64,000 nucleotides of DNA from Colletotrichum lupini. Lineage: Eukaryota > Ascomycota > Sordariomycetes > Glomerellales > Glomerellaceae. Each line of letters opens with the position of its first letter. The stretch's first letter is position 1. Positions 1-11,983 of this stretch are shown here, piece after piece. The stretch covers positions 2,356,001 to 2,420,000 of the forward strand of contig NC_064679.1 in NCBI RefSeq assembly GCF_023278565.1, read 5' to 3'. The translations under genes and the position numbers were made by a program. The notes under the pieces are model-generated. The model was not told the origin of the DNA, ran no database searches, and saw only the letters and a program-made list of their open reading frames with translations.

Positions 1-671
1 CGTGGAAAGAAGAATAGAGAGAGTTTCCATGATTGTGTTTGAAATTCGAATTGAGTTCCATCCGCAATTGTGTGTTGGTGGAGAAGATGCAGGTTGTGTT
101 TTCGGAAAGTGCGAAATGCCGTCGTCGATCCGGAAGGCGTTCCGGCGAACCGACCATGGCCGGGAAGGAGCGCGCTGAGGACGGTGCCGCACTTTCGGAA
201 AATGCGAAAGACCGATTAGGTGGGTCTGGAGGGCCCATCTTCCACTCAGAGACGAGAACCGCGGCACGTCACAGCTGCGAAGGATGGGAAGAGCGCCGTA
301 GGCGGTCCCAATTGGGGCAAGGTCAATTCGACGAAGCCAAGCTCGTGGCAGTCCGCGGTCACTCTTCCGAGAAACATGTCCGAACATGCGCCAAGTTCCA
401 CACCGTTCATGACTCTGAAGTGAGATCGTGTGTGGAGAACCCTACCTAGGCTACACTGGCTTGCAGTTTTGAGGCCCGTAAGGCGCTGGCGCGTGTCATC
501 CGGTTTCCCCCCATCTTCGACAACAAAAGCTGATCGGTGCGTCCGTATGCACTGAGACCCTTGGATACTCCGAGCCAGTTGCGGCTCTGTCATTTGTATT
601 CCCTTATCCAAAACCCATCTAGAATCACAGCCTCGGCATTCCACGCGCTGTAGATCGGGACCTTGGTGCCC
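1..671. other. Intergenic, no supported gene
   Basis: I see no recognisable gene. Short open frames exist on both strands but none resembles a known family and none has a plausible exon structure. The 3' part is likely the promoter and leader of the zinc-cluster regulator that begins near 672. Confidence 0.5.
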
Positions 672-2985
672 ATGGAGCGGCAAGAAGTTGTGGTTTTGAA
701 CGGCCTTTCGGTAAGCCCGCATTTTCCATCAAATTCAATTCGAGTATCCCAAGCCCTGCCCGCTTCAAGGTCCTCATCAGGCGATTCTTTGAAGCGTACA
801 CCCTAGCATAGCTGGGAGCTCTTATGGGTCTGATGGCATGAAACTTACATTTCATTGGTAGTGTACGAATTGTCGCAGCAAAAAGGTACGTTGTGCTGTC
901 AGTCCGCTTGCAACTTGTGCCATGCTTATACCCTCCCAGCTTAGATGTAGTCGTGACACACCCATTTGTGAGCGATGTAGTACATTAGACCTGTCATGCC
1001 AGTACCCTCAGAGAAGGCCTAGGAAACGTACCAAGAGAGAGGCCGATCACCCAAGGTGAGCCTAACTTCAAGCTCTCATCAAATTTAGGCCATTTCAGAA
1101 AAGCACATGACTGACACCCCAACCCCCAGGAGCACTGACAATGCTACTCTGTCACTCATCCTTGACCGTTTAGAACGTATTGAGAATAATCGTCCAGCGT
1201 CAAGTGCCAACCCTACCGCTTCAAGATCATATCATCGACAAGCTTCTGACGAGTCTGGCTCCCCAGAGCCCTACTCACCCCGAGCCCGGGATCGATCGAG
1301 CCACTCGGCTTCACCTCCAAGTCCACCATCTAGGGCCGATGCTAGGAACACACCCTATCACGAGCGGGACATATTACCATCTCTTAGGCCCCATGGATCT
1401 GAAGGCTCGCGCCATCCCGCTGTGCTAGACGTTGCTGCAACTCTTGGTGACACGTTCGATCGTGTGCGAGAGCAAAGACTTCGACGTACCATGGGTCACA
1501 ACACCATGGCAACCGAGGGTATTGACATTTCTCTCGACAAGGCACGAACCTGGATTCACAGTAAGAATTATACGAACTCAGGGCCCCCCGCGACACTGAC
1601 AGTCATGTTAGATTACTTCACCTACAGTCCCACTGAGACATTTCTCAGCCTCGTGGATAGGAAAACTGTTGAATTAATACCAGATATGCTCTTGATGAGG
1701 CATGTCACCATCGACCCCTGCATCCTTATCATTTACTATGTCATTCTGTGGCGGGGATGCTACATCCTGAACACGAGGTCATACCACAGCCCAGACGGCA
1801 GATACGCGCGGAAGCTCTACCTGTGCTGTCTTAGGACTATGCCATGCTGGCAGAAGGAAGCCACCGGTTCGATCACTGATTTTATTGCTGCTATCTTCAT
1901 GGTATACCCCTCTATCACCTCCTTGTACTCGTCTTACGCGCCACGGGTACCGTCACTAAGCAGATCTATAGACCGGCATTGCAGCAGAGTCTTATGACTT
2001 CGAAATGAGTCTAGAACTGCACCAATTGGCTTGCGAGTACGCCAAAGGACTCCAGATGCACAGTCTCGACAGTAATGACTACTTTGTGGCCACCGGTTGT
2101 CCCAGCACTGACGAAGACCGCAAGGGCATGTGGGAGCTCATTCAAACGGACCTCTTCTACCACTTGATCTATAACAAGCCGGCGACTCTATATCCAAGCC
2201 TCGATAAGTGGCAGGTAAATTTACCATGGCTATCACTCGACTTACCCCCGGAGGAAGGTGCTCAGGTTTCGACGATATCGTTTCTCTTTCGCAGCCGACT
2301 CGCGTTCATTCTGATCCGCTTCTTCCAAACGCTTGAAGGACTCGAGAACGAGTCAGAAGCTGTGGCGGCCATCGAGCCTCTGTGCCACGAGATAGAAGTA
2401 CTATTTGATGAATGGGGAATCGTAAGTCGACCTCACAACCTGCAGCACTGCTCTATCCGATGGGGTTCGAGTCTATTAACACCGCTACAGGAAGACTGGA
2501 TCGGACGATCAGGCGACAACCACATGGATCTGTGGATGTTGGCAGGCCTGGTTCTAACCGGCTACACCTCCATCATTTTTATGCTGCGGAAAGCTACTCT
2601 CCTAAACTCAAACTGCCCTGTACCAGTCTGCACCGACAACAACGTGCCCAGGACGGACTTCTCAACCCGAGCCTCGCGTCGAATCCTCAACCTGACGTAT
2701 AATATGCTCCACATCTGGAAGTTCCCCGCGGCGGAGGCAATCTCGTACATCCTTGGCGCCTACCGAGCGCACACCGCCTATGCCCATCTGGCGAGCAACG
2801 CCATGAATGCCCCCAGCCCCGGCGACGTGATTGAGGATCTGCATTTGCTGGACCGCGTCGCCCAAGGTATCGAGACTGCGACACAGCAGGAAAGCGATTT
2901 TCTTCCGTTGGCACGGGAGATGAAGAGGATCAATGCCCAAGTCAAGGAAAGGGTCAATGGCACTACGAGTGCACGGAATGCTTGA
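672..2985 (+). CDS. Zn(II)2Cys6 fungal transcription factor
   Basis: This encodes a fungal zinc-cluster regulator that should bind DNA in the nucleus; its targets are unknown. Exons fit 672-710 (tentative), 862-885, 940-1055, 1130-1560, 1612-1901, 1972-2421 and 2491-2985, giving about 614 residues. Splicing 885 to 940 builds the zinc cluster CTNCRSKKLRC followed by CSRDTPICERC, with C-x2-C-x6-C-x6-C-x2-C-x6-C spacing. A basic tail and a leucine-rich linker (LSLILDRLERIE, a likely dimerisation helix) follow. From about residue 200 the sequence resembles the fungal-specific transcription factor domain, with PTETFLSLVDRK and ILWRGCYIL. An in-frame TAG at 859-861 shows that the zinc cluster is preceded by an intron. 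The first exon starting ATGGAGCGG at 672 keeps phase but is unproven, since it lacks the usual basic residues before the first cysteine. The 2422-2490 intron is a multiple of three, so retention would also stay open. Confidence 0.85.
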
Positions 2986-3475
2986 TTCCATGTCTATAAG
3001 TTGTCGCAACACATTAACCAACTTGGCGATTCAAGATATTAGACACGTTCAGCTTGGCTATACCACAACATTGGACTTCTGTACATTATCTACACAGCCC
3101 CTTCAGCTTTCGAGCAATACGTCGGTTTGGGCTGTGTCCTTGTGATGATTGGCCCATGTAGCTTATCGCACCTTCGCTGACTGTAGGTCAGAACAACCTC
3201 TTTAGTGGCTAGTTTAATTCTTCGCCATCGAAACTTTCTCACCGGTCTACTCAAACGGGAAGACTGTAAGAGGGTGTCATGCAGAATATGAAGTCATGTG
3301 CTGTCGACGGCAGCTCGCGTGTAATCTGCCCGCCACTGAACGAGACCATCATCACAGCCTCGTCTTTAAATCCTTCATAGATATTGTCCCGCCGTCTCCT
3401 CTAATCTCTCGTCTAATCCCCGTCCCTATGCAGTAGAACCTATACTCAGGAGATTTTCTTCTCACACAGGACAGA
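2986..3475. other. Intergenic between regulator and membrane-protein gene
   Basis: This holds the 3' end of the zinc-cluster gene and the promoter of the next gene on the same strand. No repeat or RNA gene was recognised. CT-rich sequence at about 3385-3430 just before the next ATG resembles a fungal leader. Confidence 0.5.
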
Positions 3476-3763
3476 ATGACTAGCATAGCCAACACCATGA
3501 CCCGTGCCACCTATCAAGCGGCTTCTTTGAGTCCAAGGACTTCAGCAAACCTTTCATCCAACACTGCATACAGCGTTTCATCGGCAGAGGGCGAAGATGA
3601 AGAACCTCCTGTACCCGCCGAAACTCGCAGTGCAAACAATACCACAGGGCCAGAACATGTCGAAATGCTTCCAGCAGCAGAGAAGGGTAGCAGCAAAGTA
3701 AAACTAAAGGGCCGTCGGAGATCCTCGGGTAGAGTCGTCTGGCAGATGATAGCTTTCTACGTA

Positions 3764-3808
3764 AGTCGACCCACCCCCTTTTGGCCACCCCCCCCCTTTT
3801 GACCACCC
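3764..3808 (+). repeat. Left terminal inverted repeat of Fot1-like element
   Basis: This starts AGTCGACCCACCCCC and pairs with the reverse complement of 11939-11983, with a few transitions and small differences in poly-C length. It is preceded by a TA target copy at 3762-3763. The flanking bases plus TIR make GTAAGT at 3761-3766, a consensus 5' splice site. Confidence 0.85.
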
Positions 3809-4931
3809 CATTTCTCTATCCCAGCCACCGCATTAAAACCCTACCTACGATTTTCAAACTATTATAATAATTACAAAAATCGTCTAAATATAATTCTTTT
3901 TTATATACTTATTTATTAATATATAATAATCTTATATACTAAAAATAAAGTTATTTAGGCTTTTAAAGTTATTAAAAAAGGTCTCTTAGTTAATTAGGCC
4001 TTAATTAAGTTCGGAGTTTTAAAGTTAACTTTTCGTAACTATAAAAGAGGTTACTAAACGAGGGTAATAATATTCGTAGACCTCTAGAGGCTTCCTCTAT
4101 AATAAGAAGACTAGCTAGCTTAATAGGTTTATATTTAGTATAATTTAAGCATTATATTAACTTATAAATAGCTTAAAAAATTCGCTAAATAAGTTTTAAA
4201 ATCCTAAAAAAATATAAATCCTCTTAAAAAGAAATAGATAAATACTTTTTTAAAAAAGAACTTATTAATTAAAGTCTAGAGAAGTCGTACTATTAATTTA
4301 AAGCGTTTAAATAGGGCTATTATTAATATAATTAAGTTATAATTTAAATAACTTAATATATTAGAAATTAGCAATATTAAATAGGCTAATAAGTATAATA
4401 TAAATAAGACTAATATCCTAGAGGGTAAGGGATTTAATAACTTAGTTTTAAATAAAATAAAGACTATAATAATATAAAAAAAAGAGCTTAGTTCGTATAC
4501 TTAAGTATTTATAATTAAGTATATTTCTATTAATAATTAAGCTATTAAACTATTAGTTATATATAAAAGAAAGTCGGTATAATAATAATAATTTCTACTT
4601 AAACTTAACCCTTATATTAGTTAAGAGTTTATAATAATAAATAATAGCTAAATAATTAATAAGACTATTCTTAAGTAGTTAAAAATAATATTTTTATTAT
4701 AGACTAAGACCCCCCCCCTTACGGGGCTTAGTATATTTAATAAGCCTCGACTATTAGTTCTAAATAGCTATAAGAGTTATATAATAATAGAATTTATATA
4801 AGAATATTATAAAAATAACGCCCACTTATTATTTTTATTATTATATACTTCTTATATTCTCTAGTTATTAAATATAGCTATTTTTAAACTTATTAAGTTT
4901 AAGTATAAAAAAGAGCTTAATAAGGAGGATA

Positions 4932-5155
4932 TGTTACGAAAGGGAACTTGAGGCAGGTCGGAACGCTACTATATTGACCTAATTAACTAAAGACTTAACG
5001 TAAAGAGGGAAAAAATAGAATAGTGGGTAGAAGCTAGCGAGCTAGCCCTTTAGGCCTAGCGGTCTAGCTCGTTACGTAATTACTAAGAGCTTAGCCTCGT
5101 AGCCTAAGGCTGAGCCACGGGGCCTATAGGGGCCCTAATGCCCACTACCGTAATA
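4932..5155 (-). repeat. LTR of gypsy element (3' LTR in element orientation)
   Basis: It begins TGTTACGAAAGGG and ends at TAATA, where the partner ends TGACA, so the original TG..CA ends are recognisable. Differences from 11035-11258 are all transitions by eye. Confidence 0.85.
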
Positions 5156-8100
5156 TTACCCCCCCCTCTATACTAGAGGGCGCTATCCGTAGCGCTAAAA
5201 AATAAACTTCTTAATTACCCCTTATTTTAGTAAATCTATAGCTATAATTACCGCTATTATATTATCGTTATCCCTTAGTAATAATAAATTACTAGCTATA
5301 GCGGCTTCTATTTATACGTCTAGGTTTTATAGCGGACCCTTAGTAATTAAGTATTAGTAATAAAACGCTTATAGCGCCGCCGGTATATATTTAAAGCTCT
5401 TTATATTGTACTATATCGGATCCGTATTATATCCCTTTTAGTCCGCTTAGTACTATAGCTTTCCCTTATATAAGCGTAACTTAACTACTTTAGAGACCTC
5501 GTACTCCGGCTCGCCATCGTCGTTAGTAATTAGTAACGGCAGCTCTTAGTTTTACCTAGGTAGTAGGTCGTTAGTAGCCTTTCTTAGCTTATTTAAGTAA
5601 AAAACTAAGTATACCCGGTTACTTACTAATAATTCTATAACCTATATACCCCCCTATCCGGCACTAATAATAGGCTATAGGCCGGCCTATAGCTACTATA
5701 ATTTATTTATATTAGTAGACTTTTAGTACGAGGTATTAATAAAGACCTAGTCTCTTATTTTTAAGTCGTCTAGGCGCTAGCGGCGGTTAGTATACTTTTT
5801 ATATTATACCTAAGTAACCTTTATATTACCCCTAGCGATCTCCTAGGCCTCGTATATCCCTTAAGCTATACGCTACGCGTTAGTACGGTTTAGCTTCTTT
5901 TTTATAGAGCTAAATTAGCGGGTTCGCTTAGACTAGTTAAAAAAAAGCCGTAACTAGCGACCGAATTCTATTTTATATAATAATAGCCCCGTGGTCTCGC
6001 TAAGCTAGGTAGTATAAGCAAAGTCGACTATAAGTAGTATATTACTTTAGTTATCTTAGTATTAGTTAACTAGTAGTCTTAATTACTATAAGATATATTA
6101 GTTTAGTACCTTTATCTAGCCGTCCGTCTATAAGTAATCCGCCGTTAATAGCTATAGCTTAACCCCGTAAATCTTATAAAGCTCCCCCTAGAAGTTAAAG
6201 ATAAACTAGGGGCCTCGGTCCGACGTAATAGTTTTTAATAGGCCAAAGATAAGTAGTACCCGCTTATAAAATATCTAGCTTATATCTTTTACTATAGTAG
6301 TCTTATAATAAGGAATAAATATCGCCCTTTTACCTAGGTAGTCTATTACTACTTATATATTATTAAATCCTTTTTAATTAGTAAGGATAGTTATAAAGTT
6401 AGTAAAGATATGCTACTACGGGTAGTCGGGTACTAGTAGCGGTCTTAGCTCCCTTAGGGGTTTATCGCGCGGCTTTTATAATTAGTAATAGGTATAGTAG
6501 TTCCGAACGTACTAATAAGTATTTACTATTAGGCCCGGCTAGTAGTACTACTATTTAATTATTTTTACGACCTTATTACGCCCCGGGTAGGCGAGGAGTT
6601 TTTACTCGTAGACCTCGTAAATAACTATAGTATAGAGGTTCTCCTCCTCGGGTACTACGAGTTTCCCGTCTATTATTAATAATCCGTCGTTTTAAATAGA
6701 CTAGCGCTCGCGTCCTTCGGCTATTAGCGCTCGTATTAGCGCGAGAGACGCTATAGTAAGGTCCCTATTAAGCTTTAAAATCTTCTCTACTAGTAGGTAC
6801 CCCTATAGCTCGTTTTCTAATAAAAATAAGCTAACTATAAGCTATAGTTAGCTAACGGCGGCGCTTAGTAGCGCCCGTAGCTCCGCTACAATATTAAGAA
6901 ATAGTAGTCCTAATAATATAAGGACTTATATCCTATTAGCCTCTTTTAGTACTTACTAAGTACGAATATCTTCCGTTTTTTATAAAAGGGCGTTAGCTAG
7001 TACGTTCTCCTTCCCCGGGTAGTAATAGATTTAAAAATTAAAGTCCGCTAGCGTACTAGCCTAGCGGGCTTATTATAAGTTAAGTAGGCGCTTAGTTATA
7101 AAGAATAGTAGTAGTTAATAGTTTATAATAACGTCGAACTTATATTTATAGCTTACGAGCTCCGCGCGCTATTCCTCTAAGTATAGTACTATCGCTAGTA
7201 TTTTTTTATTATAAATAGTATAGTTAAGCTTTATATTACTTATCGTCTTTAAGTAAAAGGCTACTAAGTACTATAACCCGTTATCTTCTTATTATTATAG
7301 TAGCGCCCCGGCGTATATTAAGTTAAAGGTATTTATTTTTAGCCGCGTTAATAGCTCTAGCTTAAAATAGTAAAAGATAGGCGCCGACGTTAGCGCTAGC
7401 TTTATAACTTTAAAGGCCGTCTCATAGCTAGCGCTAAAGTTAAAAAGAACTCCCTTACTTATTAGCCTCGTAAGGGGCCTAGCTAAGCGGCCGTAATTCT
7501 TTATAAACCTCTTATAAAAGTTATAGAACCTAAGGAAAAACTAAATACCCAAAAGTAATATAAGTAGTTTCTAATCTCTAATTATAAAGACTTTTTCCTC
7601 GTCCGGCTATATACTTTTTATTAAAACTACGAAGCTTAAGTACTTCGTAGTAGTAACGCTAAATTCGTACTTTTTAATATCCGCTTATAAGCTTACTTTC
7701 TATAAGCGGTCTAGTACTTTAGTAACGTACTCTTAGTACTAAAGGGGGTCGTTAGAAAAGATTAGGATATCGTTTATATATATTATATAAAAGTCGTTTA
7801 AATACTCTATTAGTATTTCGTTTATATATCGCTAATACGTAATAGGCCCGTTATAGAGCTTAAAGGGTACTATTTTATATTTATATACCCCGTAGCGGGT
7901 TCTAAACGTCGTTAAGTCCTCGGAGGCTAGGTCGAGTCGGATATAGTAGAAGGCCTACTTAATATCTAGCTTAATAAATACCTTCGCTCTACCTAACTAC
8001 GCGAGGGTCTTATTAATAAGTAATAATAAGTAACGGTCTTTTTTTATAACCTTATTAAGCTTATAGAAGTTAACGTAAAAGCGCAGGCTACTATCGTACT

Positions 8101-11034
8101 TCTTTATAAATAGCGTTAGTAATACGAAAGGAGCATTACCTAGCTTAATAAATCCCTTTTATAAGTACTCTAGTAAATAGGCCCTTATAGCCTCTAGCTC
8201 GGGTACTAACTACTTATATAAAGGGTAATAAGTTAGCTTCTCCCTACTACTATCTAAGAGCTCGATCTTATAGTTATATAGCCTATAAGGCACTAGTATA
8301 TCGCTAGTAGCCTTACTAAAAACGTCGGTCCAGGGCCGCAAATACTCCGGTAAGTTCGTTATTATAAAGTCGTAAGTAACCTAGTTATTATCGTATAAGG
8401 GGTCTGCCTCCTCCTTCTTATCCTCTATAATATAGTTAAGCTTATAGAGTAATATAGAGCCTATCTCGACGTCGTTCTGCCTTAGGTTTTTTTTAAAAGC
8501 GGGAGCGCTAATAAAAGTAATATCTATTTATACTATTACTAAGTATAGTTTTTATTACCTAGCCCTCTTTACGGGGGCGATATTAGTACCGTTAAGGGCG
8601 CGTTCTATTTTCCTTATATTCTTAGCCTCGTTTAATTACTATATTTAACGGGCTATTATTTTTAGCGGGCGTAGTAATATCCTAATCAGTATACCCTTCG
8701 CCCGCTACTATTAGAGCTTTTGGTTATAACGAGTTATATTTATCTCGAATAGGTCCTATTAATAGTCGGCGTCGATTTAGTATTATACGTCGATAACTTC
8801 CGGGGTACATAGGTCCTCGATATCCCTAACGATAGTAGAGAGCGTCTTTTATAATAATAGGTCCTTAGGCTATATTAGATATCGGCGGCGAATATTAGGG
8901 TTTACCCCGTAGTATTCGAACCACTTTTGCCCTAGGATTAGGTTATAGCGGCCCGTATTAAGCTAAAAGAGGGGTGCCTTTAGAAGGACCCGTTAATTAA
9001 TATATAAGTTAGCGGTTTATATTACGCTAGTATTATCTAATCGCTCTCTATTAAATCTAGTAATAGGGATTAGGTATTATAATTTATAAAATAGGGCTAT
9101 ATAGAACCGTTATAATAAAGAGGTTACGTAGTTATTTATAAATCTATACTTATTAGCTCCCGTATTAAATAAGGCTCTTAAGCGAATTCTATATTTATTA
9201 AATACTAATATAAGCTCTATCTTAAGGGGCTAGCCCCCTACGAGATCTTATAAGTTTACTAAATTAATTACTAATCTTCCGTCCTTTTTATATATATCCC
9301 CTAGCTAGGAGTTTACTTTTACTAAGGGTTCTAGTTTTCCGAACCTAACTCTATTTTAGTAGGGCCCTTAGTAACGTTAATAGCGGCTATAGTAGTCTTT
9401 AGCTTCTTAGGGTAGTCCTTAGAAATATATTTAGTATTATTATAAACGAAGTAAGCGTTACTATCCTTAAGCTTTTAATATAGGGCTTTAGGGATCGTCT
9501 CGCGGGTAGAAGTACGACCTTAGTCCTATTTAGTACCTCTAGTACCTTTATTATTTCCGTTATTTCTATTATTTCTACCCGAGGTCTAGCGAGTCTAGCT
9601 AGAAGCCTTAACCGGGCAGTCCTCTATAAAAGGGGGCTATATCGCGTTAGCTAACTAAGTAACGTACTTAGTATATTTTTAAAAAGTAGCCGTGTTATCT
9701 AAGTACTTCGATATAGCTTAGTTACGAAGATATATAAGTAGCTTATTATAAAAACGGCGCTTTTACTAAGACTTTAAAAGCTTATTAATACGCGCGAGCT
9801 TAGCGAATATAGAGCGCTTTTAATAAACGTTTTTAAATATAATCGCGAGTACGTTTAGCTTATAACTAGCGTTATTTATAGTAATCGGGCTAGTATAAGC
9901 CGACTTAAGCTCGTAGAATAGCTACTCGGCCGTAATAATCTCGTTAGAAGTTAGTATTAGGTATATAAACTCCGTAGTACTACCTCTAATTTTATTAATA
10001 ATATACTCTAGGCGGTACCTATCCGTACTATAGTTAGTATTTTCTAAGCGCTTTGTAATATGCTAGAGCTAGTAGTCGAACTTAAGGCTAGTATTATTAC
10101 TTATAAAAATAAGTACGTTAGGTATTTTTTAAGAGCCGTAAGTAATGGGATAGGACGAGGTTAGAGTAGTCTCGCGGCTACCCTACGTCTTTAAGTATAT
10201 TAGTTAGTATTTTAGCGCGCTAAGGGTAGTAGTATCCTAAATAGAGCTAGCCTAGGAGCCGTTCTCTAATTACTTTAGTCTTTTAGCTATAGCTATATTA
10301 TTAGCATAGGCTCGGGTAAGGGCTTCTTTCTTAATACAGAGCTCTATAATAGTAATATATATAAAGTCGAGGTTTTTATAGGTTATTGCGTATAGGCGCT
10401 CCGTATTATTATTTAACTAGCTAATAGTAAAAGCCAGGACCTGCTCTAATTAATACTAAGCAATGCGCATCTTTAGCTACTATTCGATCTATTTAAGTAG
10501 GGTCTTTTCGTCGTTTTTAAGGTATAGCTCCTAGATAAGGTCGAGGTTAATATACTACTTAGTGTTCTTTTTAAAGAGAATATCGTCGTAGATATAGATA
10601 GGCGAGGTAAGCTAGTTAGCTACGTTACTAAGGTATACTAAGCAATTAGCCTAGGTAGTAAAGGGTAAGAAGCGCTCTACTAGCTAGTTAAATAGCGCGA
10701 CCTTAGGGTCGATAACTAAGAACTTAGCGCCTTTATTAAGGCTTATAACGCTTTATTAAGACTCGTAAAGGCGGCGACTTTATTAGAAGCCGTTAGTACG
10801 AAAGGAGACCTAGCCTCCCTAATTATATTCTCTAACTATTACGTTTAGTAAAGGGGGTATATATTTAGAGAGTATCGATTATACTACTTATGCGCAATTA
10901 ATTCGGTCGGCTATCGCTCGGCTCTTTTATACGCTTTTTTAATAGGGGTAGCTAATTAGTATAATAAGTAGTTAATTAATTAAAATATTGTCGTTCTATC
11001 TCTAGAGAATAGTTAATTAAGTGACGTTAAGTAG

Positions 11035-11258
11035 TATTACGAAAGGGAACTTAAGGTAGGTCGGAACGCTACTATATTAACCTAATTAACTAAAGACTTA
11101 ACGTAAAGAAAGAAAAAATAGAATAGTAGGTAGAAGCTAGCGAGCTAGCCCTTTAGGCCTAGCGGTTTAGCTCGTTACGTAATTACTAAGAGCTTAGCCT
11201 CGCAGCCTGAGGCTGAGCCACGGGGCCCATAGGGGCCCTAATACCTACTGCTGTGACA
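11035..11258 (-). repeat. LTR of gypsy element (5' LTR in element orientation)
   Basis: It begins TATTACGAAAGGG (TGTTACG with one transition) and ends CTGTGACA. It is 224 bp, the same length as the left copy, and is followed by the GATA target copy. Confidence 0.85.
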
Positions 11259-11938
11259 GATATAGTAAATAATTCTATTATTATTAAAAAGTAATACTTT
11301 TTAAATTACTATTAAAAAGCTCGTTTAGCTAGTTTAACGTTATTAAATATATAAAGTAAATAAAAAATAACTAAACTATATCCCCCTAATATAGCTAGAC
11401 TACTTACTAATTTAATAGTCCTATTTAACCTAGTTATACTAACTAAAAAGACTATAAATACTAGGTAAGTAATTAGTAATATTAAAAAAGTTATTAACTA
11501 GGTATTAATAACGTCTATTATTAACTAATTAATACTTAAGAAGGCTAGCGAGCTCTATAATTAGTTAAAGTTATTTATAAAGCTTAGTTTAGATTATAAT
11601 ACTTAACGACTATTATTTAAAAAAATAAAAAAGGTACTTAATAAGTAGGCCTATTATTTAATAATATTTTAATACTATATTCGAGTTCTAAAAGCTAAAG
11701 TTAACTAATTAAGGCCGTAAAAAAAGAAAAGTATATTAATAAACTTAAATATTAAGTTCGTAAATATTTAGAATATATAGAGAGCTTAGGAGGACTTTAG
11801 TAACTATCTAATTAGTCCTAGTCGACTTATAAGAGTTAAATTACTTAGGGAGAATAATAACTATATTATTATAGTAGTAGAAGATAGTTAATTAATTAAG
11901 TATAGTTAGTAGCGATGTTTTAATATTATGTTTTAATA

Positions 11939-11983
11939 GGGTGGCCAAAAGGGGGGGGGTGGCTAAAAGGGGGTAGGTCGACT
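11939..11983 (-). repeat. Right terminal inverted repeat of Fot1-like element
   Basis: Its reverse complement starts AGTCGACCTACCCCC and matches the left TIR over about 45 bp. The TA at 11984-11985 is the second target copy, and host coding sequence resumes directly after it. Confidence 0.85.

Larger units (their letters stand above)
4932..11258 (-). mobile_element. Ty3/gypsy LTR retrotransposon, RIP-mutated, nested
   Basis: This 6327-bp element has two 224-bp LTRs (4932-5155 and 11035-11258). A GATA target duplication flanks it at 4928-4931 and 11259-11262. The coding strand is minus. The reverse complement of about 7755-7785 reads as a reverse transcriptase YxDD-box region carrying a transition in one aspartate codon. 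The neighbouring 7850-7920 region resembles the conserved block just before it in gypsy RT. A pyrimidine run at 5159-5168 is a polypurine tract on the minus strand next to the downstream LTR, which agrees with this direction. By family order gag should lie near 9.5-11.0 kb and integrase near 5.2-6.7 kb; that is inferred, not read. Stops are dense in all frames, so it is a dead copy. Confidence 0.8.
3764..11983 (+). mobile_element. Fot1/pogo-type TIR transposon, RIP-mutated, with nested element
   Basis: Both ends carry a terminal inverted repeat of about 45 bp beginning AGTCGACC. TA flanks each end (3762-3763 and 11984-11985), as expected for Tc1/mariner superfamily insertion. Removing the nested LTR element (4932-11258) leaves about 1.9 kb, the size of Fot1-like elements. 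On the plus strand at about 4748-4905 a decayed reading aligns by eye with the DDE region of Fot1/pogo transposases: an arginine and leucine-rich strand, then the DGHxSH motif with transitions, then a LLFL..TSxxL block. Many codons are now stops, all explained by C-to-T or G-to-A changes. TpA is very frequent and CpA/TpG nearly absent, which is the RIP signature. The element is not functional as read. Confidence 0.85.

Noticed and set aside
33..449. 138-codon frame at the window start
   Set aside because: No family resemblance, overlapping frames on both strands, no exon logic.
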